From CAYOHG01 sp964465125 (GTDB lineage Bacteria > Planctomycetota > Phycisphaerae > UBA1845 > Fen-1342): 64,000 nucleotides of DNA. The notes below the pieces were generated by a model. It saw only the letters and a list, made by a program, of their open reading frames with translations, searched no databases and was not told where the DNA came from. The number at the start of each line of letters is the position of its first letter. The first letter of the stretch is position 1. The stretch is from NCBI GenBank assembly GCA_964465125.1, contig CAYXIO010000001.1, positions 62,001 through 126,000 of the forward strand, given 5' to 3'. Shown piece by piece: positions 1-8,655 of this stretch. The position numbers were made by a program, and so were the translations under genes.

Positions 1-955
1 GCTTAAGCGGCTGACCTCGTACGCCATCGGCAGGGATGTGGGTGAGGCCTTCGCCCACCTCAATGAGACTGCAAACGCCGTTCGCGCGCTGCGGCCCGGG
101 TTGCGGGAGGAATGGCAGCACGAGATCGACGGCATGCTATGGCAGAAGGGAGAATTGCTCGCGGCGTATCAGGGCATGGGAAAAGCCATCGGCTGGCTGC
201 CTGCCGAGGACGCCGGCAAGCGCGCGTCGGATTACTACCAGGCGTACCTCGACCTTCCGCCAACGCAGCGCGCCCACCCCATGCTGCCCGGCGAGGCGAG
301 CATCCTCCAGGCCCTGGCAAGGACACTGGCACGCGAGGGGCGCGGTCAGCGCGCGGCCGAGCTCTATCGAGAGCTGATGCGGCGGCCCGATCGCGCAAAC
401 CCCGTAACCCTGCTGGCCGCGTGGGCGGCGGAAGCGGAGTTTCCGCAGGGCGGAGACAAGTATCGGGCGGCGTTGGAGGCCGCCGAACGCTCGCTGCCGG
501 CGGACGAGTGGTCGCGCTCGCTCTCCTATCGGATTGCCCGGTCATACCTGGAGGATGGATTCGGCGCTCCGTTCCTGGATCGAGTCGAGCCCCTGCTTCG
601 CTCGGACGATCTCGCTGACCGGGCCTTTGTGAATCGCGATGGCGGGTTCCGCGCGGATGCATTGCTCCGGCTGGCCGAGGCGTGCCAGCGGCCGGACGTG
701 GACGATACCGAGCGCGCCATCAGCTACTACGAGGAGCTGCTGAGCGCGTCTCCGGAATCCGGTGTCAAGTTCCTGGTTTATCTTGACCTGGCGCGTCTCT
801 ACATGCACCCGTTGGGCGATCGCGAGCGCGCCGTTGAGTACTACGAACGCTTCTTGATTGAGTCGCCTGCGCACCCGCGTGCGCTGGGCGTGGCCGAGGC
901 GCTCCGGCAATTGTGTGAGATTCCCACCGGCGACGACCAACCAACGGACGAGTAA
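1..955 (+). CDS. TPR-like repeat protein (5' partial)
   Basis: The reading frame is open from base 2 with no stop before the window edge, so the GTG at 38 is probably internal and the true start lies outside. The visible part (over 300 residues) is almost entirely amphipathic helix pairs. The clearest tetratricopeptide-like unit is near the C terminus, with the pattern LDLARLYMHP then RAVEYYERFLIESP, and an earlier unit reads ISYYEELLSASPES. TPR arrays normally bind other proteins; the partner cannot be told here. No signal peptide can be judged because the N terminus is missing. The gene ends 28 bases before the next start on the same strand, so co-transcription is likely. Confidence 0.7.
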   Translation, partial: LKRLTSYAIGRDVGEAFAHLNETANAVRALRPGLREEWQHEIDGMLWQKGELLAAYQGMGKAIGWLPAEDAGKRASDYYQAYLDLPPTQRAHPMLPGEASILQALARTLAREGRGQRAAELYRELMRRPDRANPVTLLAAWAAEAEFPQGGDKYRAALEAAERSLPADEWSRSLSYRIARSYLEDGFGAPFLDRVEPLLRSDDLADRAFVNRDGGFRADALLRLAEACQRPDVDDTERAISYYEELLSASPESGVKFLVYLDLARLYMHPLGDRERAVEYYERFLIESPAHPRALGVAEALRQLCEIPTGDDQPTDE

Positions 956-983
956 GGCTAACACACACGTAGGGAGGACCGTC

Positions 984-1691
984 ATGCGATACGGCTGTGT
1001 ATTGCTGATGTGCGGGTTCGGCATCGTGGCATTCGGGGAGAATGCCTCGTTCATTCCGAACGGAGAGTGCACGTGCCTCCAGCAGCTCGTCCTGGTCAAC
1101 CCGGGCACGCAGGTGCAGTTTCAGTGCGCGGCGTACCGCATGGGTCCGGCAGAGCTCATGCTGGCGGGCGAAAATCAGGTGAGCGAGGTGGATGAGCTTT
1201 CCTGCAACAACTGCGCCGAACCGTGCAACGCGATGCACTGCGTTCAGTCCCTTTGTGTCACGAAGACGGATAGCGGCAGCGTCAGCGGCACAGGCGGCTT
1301 CTCGGTCGCGCTCAAATCGGAGATCAACACCGTTCTGGCCGGCGCGGTGGAGATCGAGACGACCGCCGAGTTCACGGTCGGCTACACCAGTACGACGGAG
1401 ATCAGCAGCGAATACTGCGTCGAGTGCGGCGCTGATTCGATCCAGCCGTGCACGGGGACCGTCTATCGACTGTACTCGTACCGCGCGGAGCGGGATGCGC
1501 GCGTTCCACTGGGACACCTCTGGTACGTCCGCATCAAGCGGCCAGGAGAAGACTGGACGGAATGGCAGGTGGACAATGGGTGCGCGGGCGTCGCCGGGTA
1601 TGCCACCATCGATGGCTTCAAAGGGTCCGCGGCAGGCTGTGTGGCAACGCCGATCCATTGCGGCCTGTGCGAAGTCTGCCATCCCCGCTGA
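984..1691 (+). CDS. Cys-rich secreted protein of unknown function
   Basis: I do not recognise this family. The ATG at 984 is chosen because a GGGAGG ribosome site lies 6 bases upstream and because the protein then begins with a signal peptide (MRYGCVLLMCGFGIVAFGENA). An upstream in-frame start would run through the preceding gene. The mature part, about 215 residues, is rich in cysteines, several in CxC or CxxC pairs (CTC, CNNC, CVEC, CGLCEVC near the C terminus). This suggests an exported disulfide-bonded or metal-binding fold. The middle is Thr/Ser/Glu-rich with alternating hydrophobics, compatible with beta structure. It probably shares a transcript with the upstream TPR gene. Confidence 0.65.
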   Translation: MRYGCVLLMCGFGIVAFGENASFIPNGECTCLQQLVLVNPGTQVQFQCAAYRMGPAELMLAGENQVSEVDELSCNNCAEPCNAMHCVQSLCVTKTDSGSVSGTGGFSVALKSEINTVLAGAVEIETTAEFTVGYTSTTEISSEYCVECGADSIQPCTGTVYRLYSYRAERDARVPLGHLWYVRIKRPGEDWTEWQVDNGCAGVAGYATIDGFKGSAAGCVATPIHCGLCEVCHPR

Positions 1692-1761
1692 TCGCGCCGC
1701 ACACTCCAGCGGGGCTGGGCGCGCGGCGCGAGGCAGGCGCGTGCGACGCGGGTCCAGGGCG

Positions 1762-2190
1762 CTACTTGGCCGGAAAGTCCCGCACCGCGGTCGGCCAGCA
1801 CCAGAAGTAGACGATTGCTGAGGAGATCAGCGCCGCCCCGGCCAGGCCCCAGACGACGTTGGACGGGAGCGAGGATTCAGGCGAGCGGATCAGCCCGCCG
1901 ACGATGCCCAGCGCCGCGGCCAGCAGCAGCAGCGTGCCCGCGGCCTGCGCGCCGCCGCCTCGGATCGAGCGTCCGCCGGGCACGGGCAGCACCTGCGCGA
2001 ATGCGCCTTGCGCGCCGACCATCGCGGTTTGCAGCGCCAGCCCCGCCAGCAGCGCCACGCCGGTGATGACCGTCCAGCGCATCGCCGGCGCGAGATTCTG
2101 CACGTCCTCCAGCGCAATCAGGCTGTCGGAAAGCGCGGCCACGAGCAGCAGGCCGAGAAAGAACGGCGAGTAGTATGTCCAGCGACCCAT
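1762..2190 (-). CDS. Small integral membrane protein, unknown function
   Basis: A 142-residue protein with about four hydrophobic helices: near residues 8-25, 37-57, 80-100 and 115-135. The start chosen is the ATG at 2190 (MGRWTYYSPFFLG), preceded by AGGA about 6 bases upstream and leading straight into the first membrane segment. A longer frame from 2232 would add a polar arginine-rich stretch with no supporting site. No family was recognised. It is transcribed away from purL, and the two share a 245-base intergenic region. Confidence 0.65.
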   Translation of the reverse strand: MGRWTYYSPFFLGLLLVAALSDSLIALEDVQNLAPAMRWTVITGVALLAGLALQTAMVGAQGAFAQVLPVPGGRSIRGGGAQAAGTLLLLAAALGIVGGLIRSPESSLPSNVVWGLAGAALISSAIVYFWCWPTAVRDFPAK

Positions 2191-2354
2191 GTTGATCCTC
2201 GCGCGGGCTCGATCATCCCGTCGCGTCGGCACTCCGTGGCCGGTGTTGGTCTCGCATTCGTCGTCGCCCGCCGAGGGGCGACGCTACGACACCTCCGCGG
2301 CTCAGGTCATTTCCTAGTGTATGCGCAAACGCCTCGAACGGCGATTCGCGCAGC

Positions 2355-2383
2355 TTGGCGGTGCCGGCGGTCGGCGGTAAAAA
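2355..2383 (+). promoter_or_regulatory. Candidate sigma70-type promoter for purL
   Basis: TTGGCG (2355-2360), a 17-base spacer, then TAAAAA (2378-2383). Each hexamer matches the consensus at 4 of 6 positions. It lies 52 bases before the purL start, which has GAGGA at 2423-2427 as ribosome site. The assignment is from pattern only. Confidence 0.35.
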
Positions 2384-2435
2384 CTGCCTGCCGCGACCGG
2401 CGGCGCCCGAACCGGTCCACTCGAGGATTCGCCCC

Positions 2436-5400
2436 ATGGCTGTGTATCGAATTGCGATCTTCGCGCAGCACGCGGACGGGTCCCGTCCGATCGACGCTGC
2501 TCTGACGGCGCAGTTGCGCGACGCCGGGCTCGATGCGCTGCGCGGCGCGAGGCAGGAGCGACTTTTCCTGCTGGAGGGCGCGCTCTCGCGCGATGACGCC
2601 GAAAGCATCGCGCGCGATCTGCTGGTCGATTCCGTGATCGAGTCGTTCGCGCTGCACGATGAAAGCGACCCACCCGCGCCCGACCATCCGCTGGCGTCGT
2701 CCAGCTTCGAGATTCACCCGCGGCCGGGCGTGATGGACCCCGTGGCGGAAACGACGCTCTCCGAGCTGCTCGCGGAGGGCTTTCGCGTCGATTCCGTCCG
2801 CACCGGCCGGCGGCTGCTGCTGGACGGCGAGTTTCCGCCCGAGCGCGCCCGCCAGACCCTGGCGCGGTCGGTTGCGAACGACTGCATCGAGTCGGTCGTG
2901 CCGGGGACGGCGGGGGTTCGGCCTGCCGCGGAGCCGCCCGTGTTCGAGTTTCGCGTTCGCCGCGTGCCGATCTGTGCACTGGAGGATGCGGAACTTCAAG
3001 CGCTGGCCCGCGACGGACACCTGTTCCTGTCGCTCGAGGAGATGCGCGCTGTCCGCGACTACTTTCGTGGTCTGAAGCGCGAGCCGACCGACCTTGAGCT
3101 CGAGACGATCGCGCAAACCTGGTCCGAGCACTGCGTGCACAAGACGCTCAAGAGCGGGGTGCACTATCGCGGCGCGCCGTTCGGCGTGCCGGCCGGCGAC
3201 GCGCCGGGAGCTTCGGGCCCGGCAGGGACCGAGGTCGTCGAGCGGCGCTACGGGAACCTGCTGAAGGACACGATCGCCCGCGCCACGCACGAGCTGATGG
3301 CGGCCGGCCGCGGCCCCGAGTGCCTGTCGGTCTTCGAGGACAACGCCGGCGTGATCGCGTTCGACGGCGACTTCGGAATCGCCTTCAAGGTCGAGACGCA
3401 CAACCATCCGTCGGCGATCGAGCCGTACGGCGGGGCGGCCACGGGCGTCGGCGGGTGCATTCGCGATGTGCTGGGATGCGGCCTCGGCGCCCGGCCGATC
3501 GCGAACACCGACGTCTTCTGCGTCGCGCCGGGCGACTGGCCGCTCGACAAGCTGCCGCGCGGCGTGCTGCATCCGCGGCGCGTCCTGCGCGGAATCGTCC
3601 GCGGCGTCGCCGACTACGGCAACCGCATGGGCATTCCGACGGTCAACGGCGCGGTCGTGTTCGACCCGCGCTACCTGGGCAACCCGCTGGTCTACTGCGG
3701 CTGCATCGGGATCATCCCGCGCGGCCTGATCCACAAGGCCCCGCGGCCCGGCGACGCGGTCGTCCTGGTCGGAGGGCGCACCGGCCGCGACGGCATCCAC
3801 GGCGCGACGTTCTCCTCCGCAGAGCTCACCGACTCGCACGCCGACGAATTCTCACACGCGGTCCAAATTGGCAACGCGATCACCGAGAAACGCGTCATGG
3901 ACGCCGTGCTGCGCGCCCGCGACGTCTTCGGCGGCTGTCTGTACAGCGCGATCACTGACTGCGGCGCGGGCGGGCTGAGCAGCGCGGTGGGCGAGATGGC
4001 GCGCGAGATCGGCGCGACGCTCGAGCTCGAACGCGTACCGCTCAAGTACGCCGGGCTGCGCTACGACGAAATCTGGATCAGCGAGGCCCAGGAGCGCATG
4101 GTGCTCGCCGTCCCGCCCGAGAACCTCGAGCGCTTCCTCGCGATCATGCGCGCCGAAGAGGCCGAGGCGACGATCCTCGGCGAGTTCGGCACACGACTGC
4201 GGAAAGAAGCACCCGGCGCCGCGCGACTCATGGTGCGGTACGAAGGGACGGTGGTCGGCGATCTGGACCTTCAGTTCCTGCACGAAGGCCTGCCGCGCCG
4301 GCTTCGCGAAGCGACCTGGACGCGGCCGATGACTTCCAGCGATCGGCCGGCTGTGCGGGTCAACGATGGCGTCCTGGCCCGGCTGCAAACCTGCCTCGCC
4401 TCGGCCAACACCGCTTCGAATGCCTGGATCATCCGCGCCTACGACCACGAGGTGCAGGGCGGCAGTGTCGTGAAGTCGCTGTCCGGCCGCGGGCTGGGAC
4501 CGAGCGATGCCGCCGTCCTGCGGCCGCGGCTCGATCGGACCGGCGGCATTGCCATCGGCTGCGGCTTGGCGCCGGCCCTGTTCGACGTCGATCCCTACTG
4601 GATGGTCGTCGCGTCGATCGACGAGGCGCTTCGAAACGTCGTGTGCGTCGGCGGAGACCCGCGCCGCACCGCGATCCTCGACAACTTCTGTTGGGGCGGC
4701 GTGGACGACGCGCATGCCATGGGAACGCTCGTTCGCGCTTGCCAGGCCTGCCACGACGCCGCTCTGGCCTACGGCACGCCGTTCATCTCCGGCAAGGACT
4801 CGCTCAACAACCAGTTCGCGGCGGACGGCGCGGACGTTGCCGCGCTGCTGGAGGCGATTCGCGCGTATGCCGAGGGCCAGCCCGGCGTCGCGGGTCGCGG
4901 CTGTCTGAGTCGGGCCGGCTGGGCGGCCGCTCACCAGAGACTGAGCACGACGGGCCGGCTGGCCATCCCGGGCACCATGCTCATCAGCGCGCTGAGCCTG
5001 ATCGACGACGTCGGCCGCTGCGTCACCGCCGATCTGAAGCGACCCGGGAGCCACGTGGTTCTAGTCGGTGCGTTGGGCCAGATGGACATGCCGCTGGCCG
5101 ATGCGCTGAAGGTGCACCACGCGGTTGCGGATGCGATTCGCGACGGGCACATTCTAGCCTGTCACGACGTCAGCGAGGCTGGCTGGCTGGCCGGCCTGGC
5201 CGAGATGGCGATCGGAGGTGAGTGCGGATTCGACGTGGCATCCGGGGCGTTCGAGCGGATCGATCCGTTTGAAACGCGGAACGCGGGCTACGTGGTCGAG
5301 GCACGCGATGCCGAAGCGTTGCGAAACGCGCTCGCGGGTGTGCCGCATTTCGCGGTTGCGTCGACTCGTGCGGATCAGCGCGTTTTGTGCGGGGCGGAAT

Positions 5401-5453
5401 CGCTCGATGTCTCCGCGCTGCGGTCGGCCTGGGCCGGAAACGGCGCCGCGTGA
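2436..5453 (+). CDS. purL: Phosphoribosylformylglycinamidine synthase, PurS-PurS-PurL fusion
   Basis: This enzyme makes FGAM from FGAR, ATP and ammonia (fourth step of purine synthesis, cytosolic). The ATG at 2436 follows a GAGGA site. About 1005 residues. The first ~160 residues look like two tandem PurS-like alpha/beta units; the second has the typical PurS opening (IHPRPGVMDP around residue 90). The PurL linker motif WSEHCVHKTLKSG is near residue 228, the ATP-site motif VETHNHPSAIEPYGG near 319, and FISGKDSLNN marks the second AIR-synthase half. There is no C-terminal class I glutaminase domain, so a separate PurQ should exist elsewhere. Ordinary small PurL is ~740 residues with a free ~80-residue PurS; the fusion explains the extra length. 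The 3' end overlaps a small convergent gene by 79 bases. Confidence 0.93.
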   Translation: MAVYRIAIFAQHADGSRPIDAALTAQLRDAGLDALRGARQERLFLLEGALSRDDAESIARDLLVDSVIESFALHDESDPPAPDHPLASSSFEIHPRPGVMDPVAETTLSELLAEGFRVDSVRTGRRLLLDGEFPPERARQTLARSVANDCIESVVPGTAGVRPAAEPPVFEFRVRRVPICALEDAELQALARDGHLFLSLEEMRAVRDYFRGLKREPTDLELETIAQTWSEHCVHKTLKSGVHYRGAPFGVPAGDAPGASGPAGTEVVERRYGNLLKDTIARATHELMAAGRGPECLSVFEDNAGVIAFDGDFGIAFKVETHNHPSAIEPYGGAATGVGGCIRDVLGCGLGARPIANTDVFCVAPGDWPLDKLPRGVLHPRRVLRGIVRGVADYGNRMGIPTVNGAVVFDPRYLGNPLVYCGCIGIIPRGLIHKAPRPGDAVVLVGGRTGRDGIHGATFSSAELTDSHADEFSHAVQIGNAITEKRVMDAVLRARDVFGGCLYSAITDCGAGGLSSAVGEMAREIGATLELERVPLKYAGLRYDEIWISEAQERMVLAVPPENLERFLAIMRAEEAEATILGEFGTRLRKEAPGAARLMVRYEGTVVGDLDLQFLHEGLPRRLREATWTRPMTSSDRPAVRVNDGVLARLQTCLASANTASNAWIIRAYDHEVQGGSVVKSLSGRGLGPSDAAVLRPRLDRTGGIAIGCGLAPALFDVDPYWMVVASIDEALRNVVCVGGDPRRTAILDNFCWGGVDDAHAMGTLVRACQACHDAALAYGTPFISGKDSLNNQFAADGADVAALLEAIRAYAEGQPGVAGRGCLSRAGWAAAHQRLSTTGRLAIPGTMLISALSLIDDVGRCVTADLKRPGSHVVLVGALGQMDMPLADALKVHHAVADAIRDGHILACHDVSEAGWLAGLAEMAIGGECGFDVASGAFERIDPFETRNAGYVVEARDAEALRNALAGVPHFAVASTRADQRVLCGAESLDVSALRSAWAGNGAA

Positions 5454-5590
5454 GCATCGTCGCTGCGGTCATGCGGCCGCTCGCCCGGGCGACGAAGGTC
5501 GTCGGCGATCCAGACGATCAGCGCCACGGCAATCGCCAGCGTCAGCAGGCCGCCCAGCGCGAACCAGAGCCAGTCGAGCACCGCGGGCAT
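5375..5590 (-). CDS. Small single-span membrane protein, convergent with purL
   Basis: A 71-residue reading frame with one strong transmembrane segment (about residues 6-29, rich in Leu/Ala/Ile) followed by a polar, charged tail. Codon third positions are overwhelmingly G or C. A GGGAGG lies about 13 bases upstream and AGGCGG closer in. It overlaps the purL 3' end by 79 bases in antisense, so it could be a shadow, but the transmembrane-then-acidic layout and the long free part outside purL favour a real gene. Family unknown. Confidence 0.5.
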   Translation of the reverse strand: MPAVLDWLWFALGGLLTLAIAVALIVWIADDLRRPGERPHDRSDDAHAAPFPAQADRSAETSSDSAPHKTR

Positions 5591-5621
5591 TGGCCGCCTG
5601 CGCCTCCCTGATTTCGAAGCG

Positions 5622-5651
5622 TGTACATCGCCACGATCGGCGCACTAGAAT
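5622..5651 (+). promoter_or_regulatory. Candidate promoter for the 5695-lysA-ribF transcript
   Basis: TGTACA (5622-5627), an 18-base spacer, then TAGAAT (5646-5651, 5 of 6 consensus positions). It stands about 44 bases before the first gene of the group. Sequence pattern only. Confidence 0.35.
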
Positions 5652-5694
5652 ACTCAGGCGCGTGACAGGGTGAACAGCGCTCGTCGGCGCTCCA

Positions 5695-6219
5695 ATGGAT
5701 GGAGCTGAGGCTGTGGCTCTAACAACCATGTCTCCCGACCCGCCGGACGCGCGCGCAGTCGAGCTTGCCCGTCTGCGCACGTACACGCAGCGCCGTCATC
5801 GTCTGGTTCGACGGCTGGCGCTGGGGACGGTCTTCACGCTCGCCATGGTGGTGCTTGCCGCGGGCAACCGGGACGTTCAGGCCATGCGCGAGAGCCGCGA
5901 GCGCAGCGAGCGCGTCGCCGCGGCCCTGGCCGCGTCCCGCGAGAGACTCGGCGCGGCGCCGATGCAGTTGCCCGACATGGGACCGCGCACCGCGAACCTG
6001 ATCGGGGCGTACTACTTCAACGTGCGCTATGCGCAGACGATGGCGGGGGGGGCGGTCGGGGTGTGCTGTCCGCGCTCGGCCCTGCGCCTGTACGTCTGGG
6101 TCGATGGCCGATACGTCATTCTCTACGACCAGGGCAGGTACGTCTCGCGCTGGTTCACCGAGCGGGAGTTTCAGGCGCAAGCCCCATCGCTCGGCTTCGA
6201 GAGCCTGGTTGAGGACTGA
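5695..6219 (+). CDS. Membrane-anchored protein of unknown function
   Basis: About 174 residues: a short N-terminal cytoplasmic stretch, one transmembrane helix (about residues 41-60), a short charged coiled helix (RESRERSERVAAALAASRERL), then a globular part with YYFNVRYAQ and LRLYVWVDGRYVILYDQGRYVS, which looks like beta strands. Family not recognised. The start is uncertain: ATG 5695, GTG 5713 and ATG 5728 are all in frame and none has an ideally placed ribosome site. The stop is 10 bases before lysA, so the genes are probably co-transcribed. Confidence 0.6.
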   Translation: MDGAEAVALTTMSPDPPDARAVELARLRTYTQRRHRLVRRLALGTVFTLAMVVLAAGNRDVQAMRESRERSERVAAALAASRERLGAAPMQLPDMGPRTANLIGAYYFNVRYAQTMAGGAVGVCCPRSALRLYVWVDGRYVILYDQGRYVSRWFTEREFQAQAPSLGFESLVED

Positions 6220-6229
6220 AGGCACGCCG

Positions 6230-7540
6230 ATGGACTGCTTCGCCTATCGACGTGGCCGCCTTTTCTGCGAGCGTCTGCCGGTCAGCGACCTTGCGCAGCG
6301 CTGGGATACTCCGCTCTACGCCTACTCCGCGCGCACCCTGACCGAGCACCTGCACCGGCTTCAGCTAGCCTTCGCGCCTCTGAAGCCGCGCCTCTGCTTC
6401 TCGCTCAAGAGCTGCCCCAACCTGCACATCGCGCGGCTGCTTCGCGCGCACGGGGCGGGGTTCGACGTGGTCAGCGGCGGGGAGCTCTACCGCGCGCTTC
6501 AGGCCGGCGCCGCACCCGAGTCGATCGTCTTCGCGGGCGTCGGCAAAAGCGACCGCGAGATTCGCGAGGCGCTCGCCGCGGGCATTGGGCTGTTCAACGT
6601 GGAGTCGGCTTCCGAGCTCGAGCAGCTCGATCGGCTCGCCGGCGAGGTCGGCTGCAACGCCGACGCCGCCCTGCGGATCAACCCCGACGTCGACGCCCGC
6701 ACCCACCACTATACGACCACCGGCACCAGCGCAAGCAAGTTCGGCGTGGATTGGCGCCAGGCGCCGGAATTCTTCAAGCGGGCGGAGTCGCTCCGCGCGC
6801 TGCGGCTGCGCGGCCTGCACCTGCACATCGGCTCGCCGGTGAATGACGTCGCGGTCTACAGCGCGGCGATCGCCCGCGCCGTCGAGCTGGTGAACGAGCT
6901 GCGATCCCGCGGTCACTCCCTGGATACGCTCGACGTCGGCGGGGGATACGGGGCGTACTACAGCGGCGACGAGGCGCCGACGGCGGAGGCGTACGCGCGC
7001 GAGGCCGTGCCGCTGCTCGAGCCGCTGAAGCTGCGCGTGATCCTGGAGCCGGGGCGCTCGATCGCGGCGAACGCCGGCGTGTTGCTGACGCGCGTCCTGC
7101 ACGTCAAGGAGGGGGCGCGACGCTTCGTGGTCGTCGACGCGTCGATGAACGAGCTGATTCGTCCGGCGCTTTACGGCGCGTATCACTTCGTCTGGCCGGT
7201 GGACGCCGGCGCCTTCAGCACCGAATCGCGCGGTGCGGTCCAGCCGTTCGACGGACTCCAAACGTGCGACGTGGTCGGGCCGGTCTGCGAGAGCGGCGAT
7301 TTTCTGGCCCGCGAGCGCTCGCTGCCGCCCGCGAAACGCGGCGACCTGCTGGCGGTGTTCACCGTCGGCGCGTACGGAATGGCCATGTCCAGCCAGTACA
7401 ACTCGCGGCCGCGTGCCGCGGAGGTGCTGGTCGACGGGGCCACGGCGCGGCTGATTCGGCGTCGTGAGACCTATGAGGACCTGGTCCTGACGGAGCAGGT
7501 GAACGAGCCGGCCGTGGTCCTCGGAACGGATGCGGAATGA
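6230..7540 (+). CDS. lysA: Diaminopimelate decarboxylase
   Basis: PLP enzyme that decarboxylates meso-diaminopimelate to lysine, the last step of lysine synthesis. It is 436 residues, typical length. The fold-type III barrel carries the PLP lysine at residue 60 in FSLKSCPN, followed by GFDVVSGGELYRAL. The phosphate-binding LDVGGGYG and EPGRSI motifs are present, and the C-terminal active-site cysteine motif reads CESGDFLARER with GAYGMAMSSQYNSRPR after it. The start is the ATG at 6230, which gives the usual N terminus; a longer frame beginning at 6029 would overlap the previous gene out of frame. Its stop overlaps the ribF start as ATGA, indicating translational coupling. Confidence 0.93.
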   Translation: MDCFAYRRGRLFCERLPVSDLAQRWDTPLYAYSARTLTEHLHRLQLAFAPLKPRLCFSLKSCPNLHIARLLRAHGAGFDVVSGGELYRALQAGAAPESIVFAGVGKSDREIREALAAGIGLFNVESASELEQLDRLAGEVGCNADAALRINPDVDARTHHYTTTGTSASKFGVDWRQAPEFFKRAESLRALRLRGLHLHIGSPVNDVAVYSAAIARAVELVNELRSRGHSLDTLDVGGGYGAYYSGDEAPTAEAYAREAVPLLEPLKLRVILEPGRSIAANAGVLLTRVLHVKEGARRFVVVDASMNELIRPALYGAYHFVWPVDAGAFSTESRGAVQPFDGLQTCDVVGPVCESGDFLARERSLPPAKRGDLLAVFTVGAYGMAMSSQYNSRPRAAEVLVDGATARLIRRRETYEDLVLTEQVNEPAVVLGTDAE

Positions 7541-8532
7541 TCACGCACTGGGGCCTCGCCGAACGCCGCGCGTCAACCGCCGCCCCCTGTGTCGCGACGA
7601 TCGGGAATTTCGACGGCGTGCACTGCGGTCATCGGCGGCTGATCGATCGAGCCCGTGAGCTGGCCGGACAGGCAGGGATTCCGGTCGTCGCGGTGACATT
7701 CGATCCGCACCCGTTGACACTGCTCGCTCCGCACGCGGTGCCGCCGCGCCTCACGACGCTCGCCGAGCGGCTGGCCCTGCTCGAATCCGCCGGCGTGGAC
7801 GAAGTTGTCGTCCTCGAGTCCAACTGGCGGCTGCTGCACCAGACCGCCGAGCAGTTCCTGGTCGACCTGAGCGAGTCCCTTCATCCCCGGGCGTTGATCG
7901 AGGGACCGACCTTCACCTTCGGCCGCGACCGCGTCGGCACCGTTCACACGCTGCGCGCGGCGGAGTCGCGTTTCCGGTTCGCGCTGCACGTCGTAGACGA
8001 GCAGATAGCAGACCTCAGTGGCCGTCAGGTTGCAATCAACAGTTCGGCGATTCGCGCCGCGCTGCTTCATGGTGCGTTGGAAGACGCCAACGCCATGTTG
8101 GGACGGCCCTACCGGATTGTCGGGCAGGTTGTCTCCGGCGACGGCCGCGGAGCGCAGCTCGGTTTCCCGACCGCGAATCTCGATCGCGTGCCGCACCTGG
8201 TTCCTGCCACCGGCGTGTACGCGTCGGTTGCGGAGTTGGAGGACGGCGAGCTGGCGTTGTCCGCGGTGAACGTCGGCACGCAGCCGACGTTTGCTCAGGC
8301 CGTGGTGCGGATTGAGCCGTACCTGCTCAACTTCCGCGGGGAGCTTCGCGGCCGGCCGCTCGCGTTGCATCTGCTGCGCCGGTTGCGTGGACAGCAGCGC
8401 TTCTCTGACGTCGCGGCGCTGCGTGCCAGGATCGCGGAGGACGTCGCCGCAGTTCGCGCCGAGCCTGCCGCCTTGGAGGTGGTTCGGGCCGGTCCGCGGT
8501 TGCCGGTGGATTTGTCTGATAAGTCAGAATAG
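7537..8532 (+). CDS. ribF: Bifunctional riboflavin kinase / FAD synthetase
   Basis: Converts riboflavin to FMN and FMN to FAD. It is 331 residues, close to the normal ~310. The N-terminal nucleotidyltransferase half has GNFDGVHCGHRRL (about residues 23-35) and TFDPHPLTLL. The C-terminal flavokinase half starts near residue 185 with RPYRIVGQVVSGDGRGAQLG then FPTANLD, and has NVGTQPTF later. The ATG overlaps the lysA stop by four bases (ATGA). The last ~30 residues are Ala/Arg-rich and poorly conserved in the family. Confidence 0.93.
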   Translation: MITHWGLAERRASTAAPCVATIGNFDGVHCGHRRLIDRARELAGQAGIPVVAVTFDPHPLTLLAPHAVPPRLTTLAERLALLESAGVDEVVVLESNWRLLHQTAEQFLVDLSESLHPRALIEGPTFTFGRDRVGTVHTLRAAESRFRFALHVVDEQIADLSGRQVAINSSAIRAALLHGALEDANAMLGRPYRIVGQVVSGDGRGAQLGFPTANLDRVPHLVPATGVYASVAELEDGELALSAVNVGTQPTFAQAVVRIEPYLLNFRGELRGRPLALHLLRRLRGQQRFSDVAALRARIAEDVAAVRAEPAALEVVRAGPRLPVDLSDKSE

Positions 8533-8655
8533 GGTTGCACAACCGGATTTCGTGTGTTAAGTTGTTTGACTGACGCGATATGTAGTGGGTGTCAGCGCTG
8601 TCAATCGGCGCCGAGGCGCGAACGCGTCAGGTCGAAGCGAGGGTAATCGTAGCGC

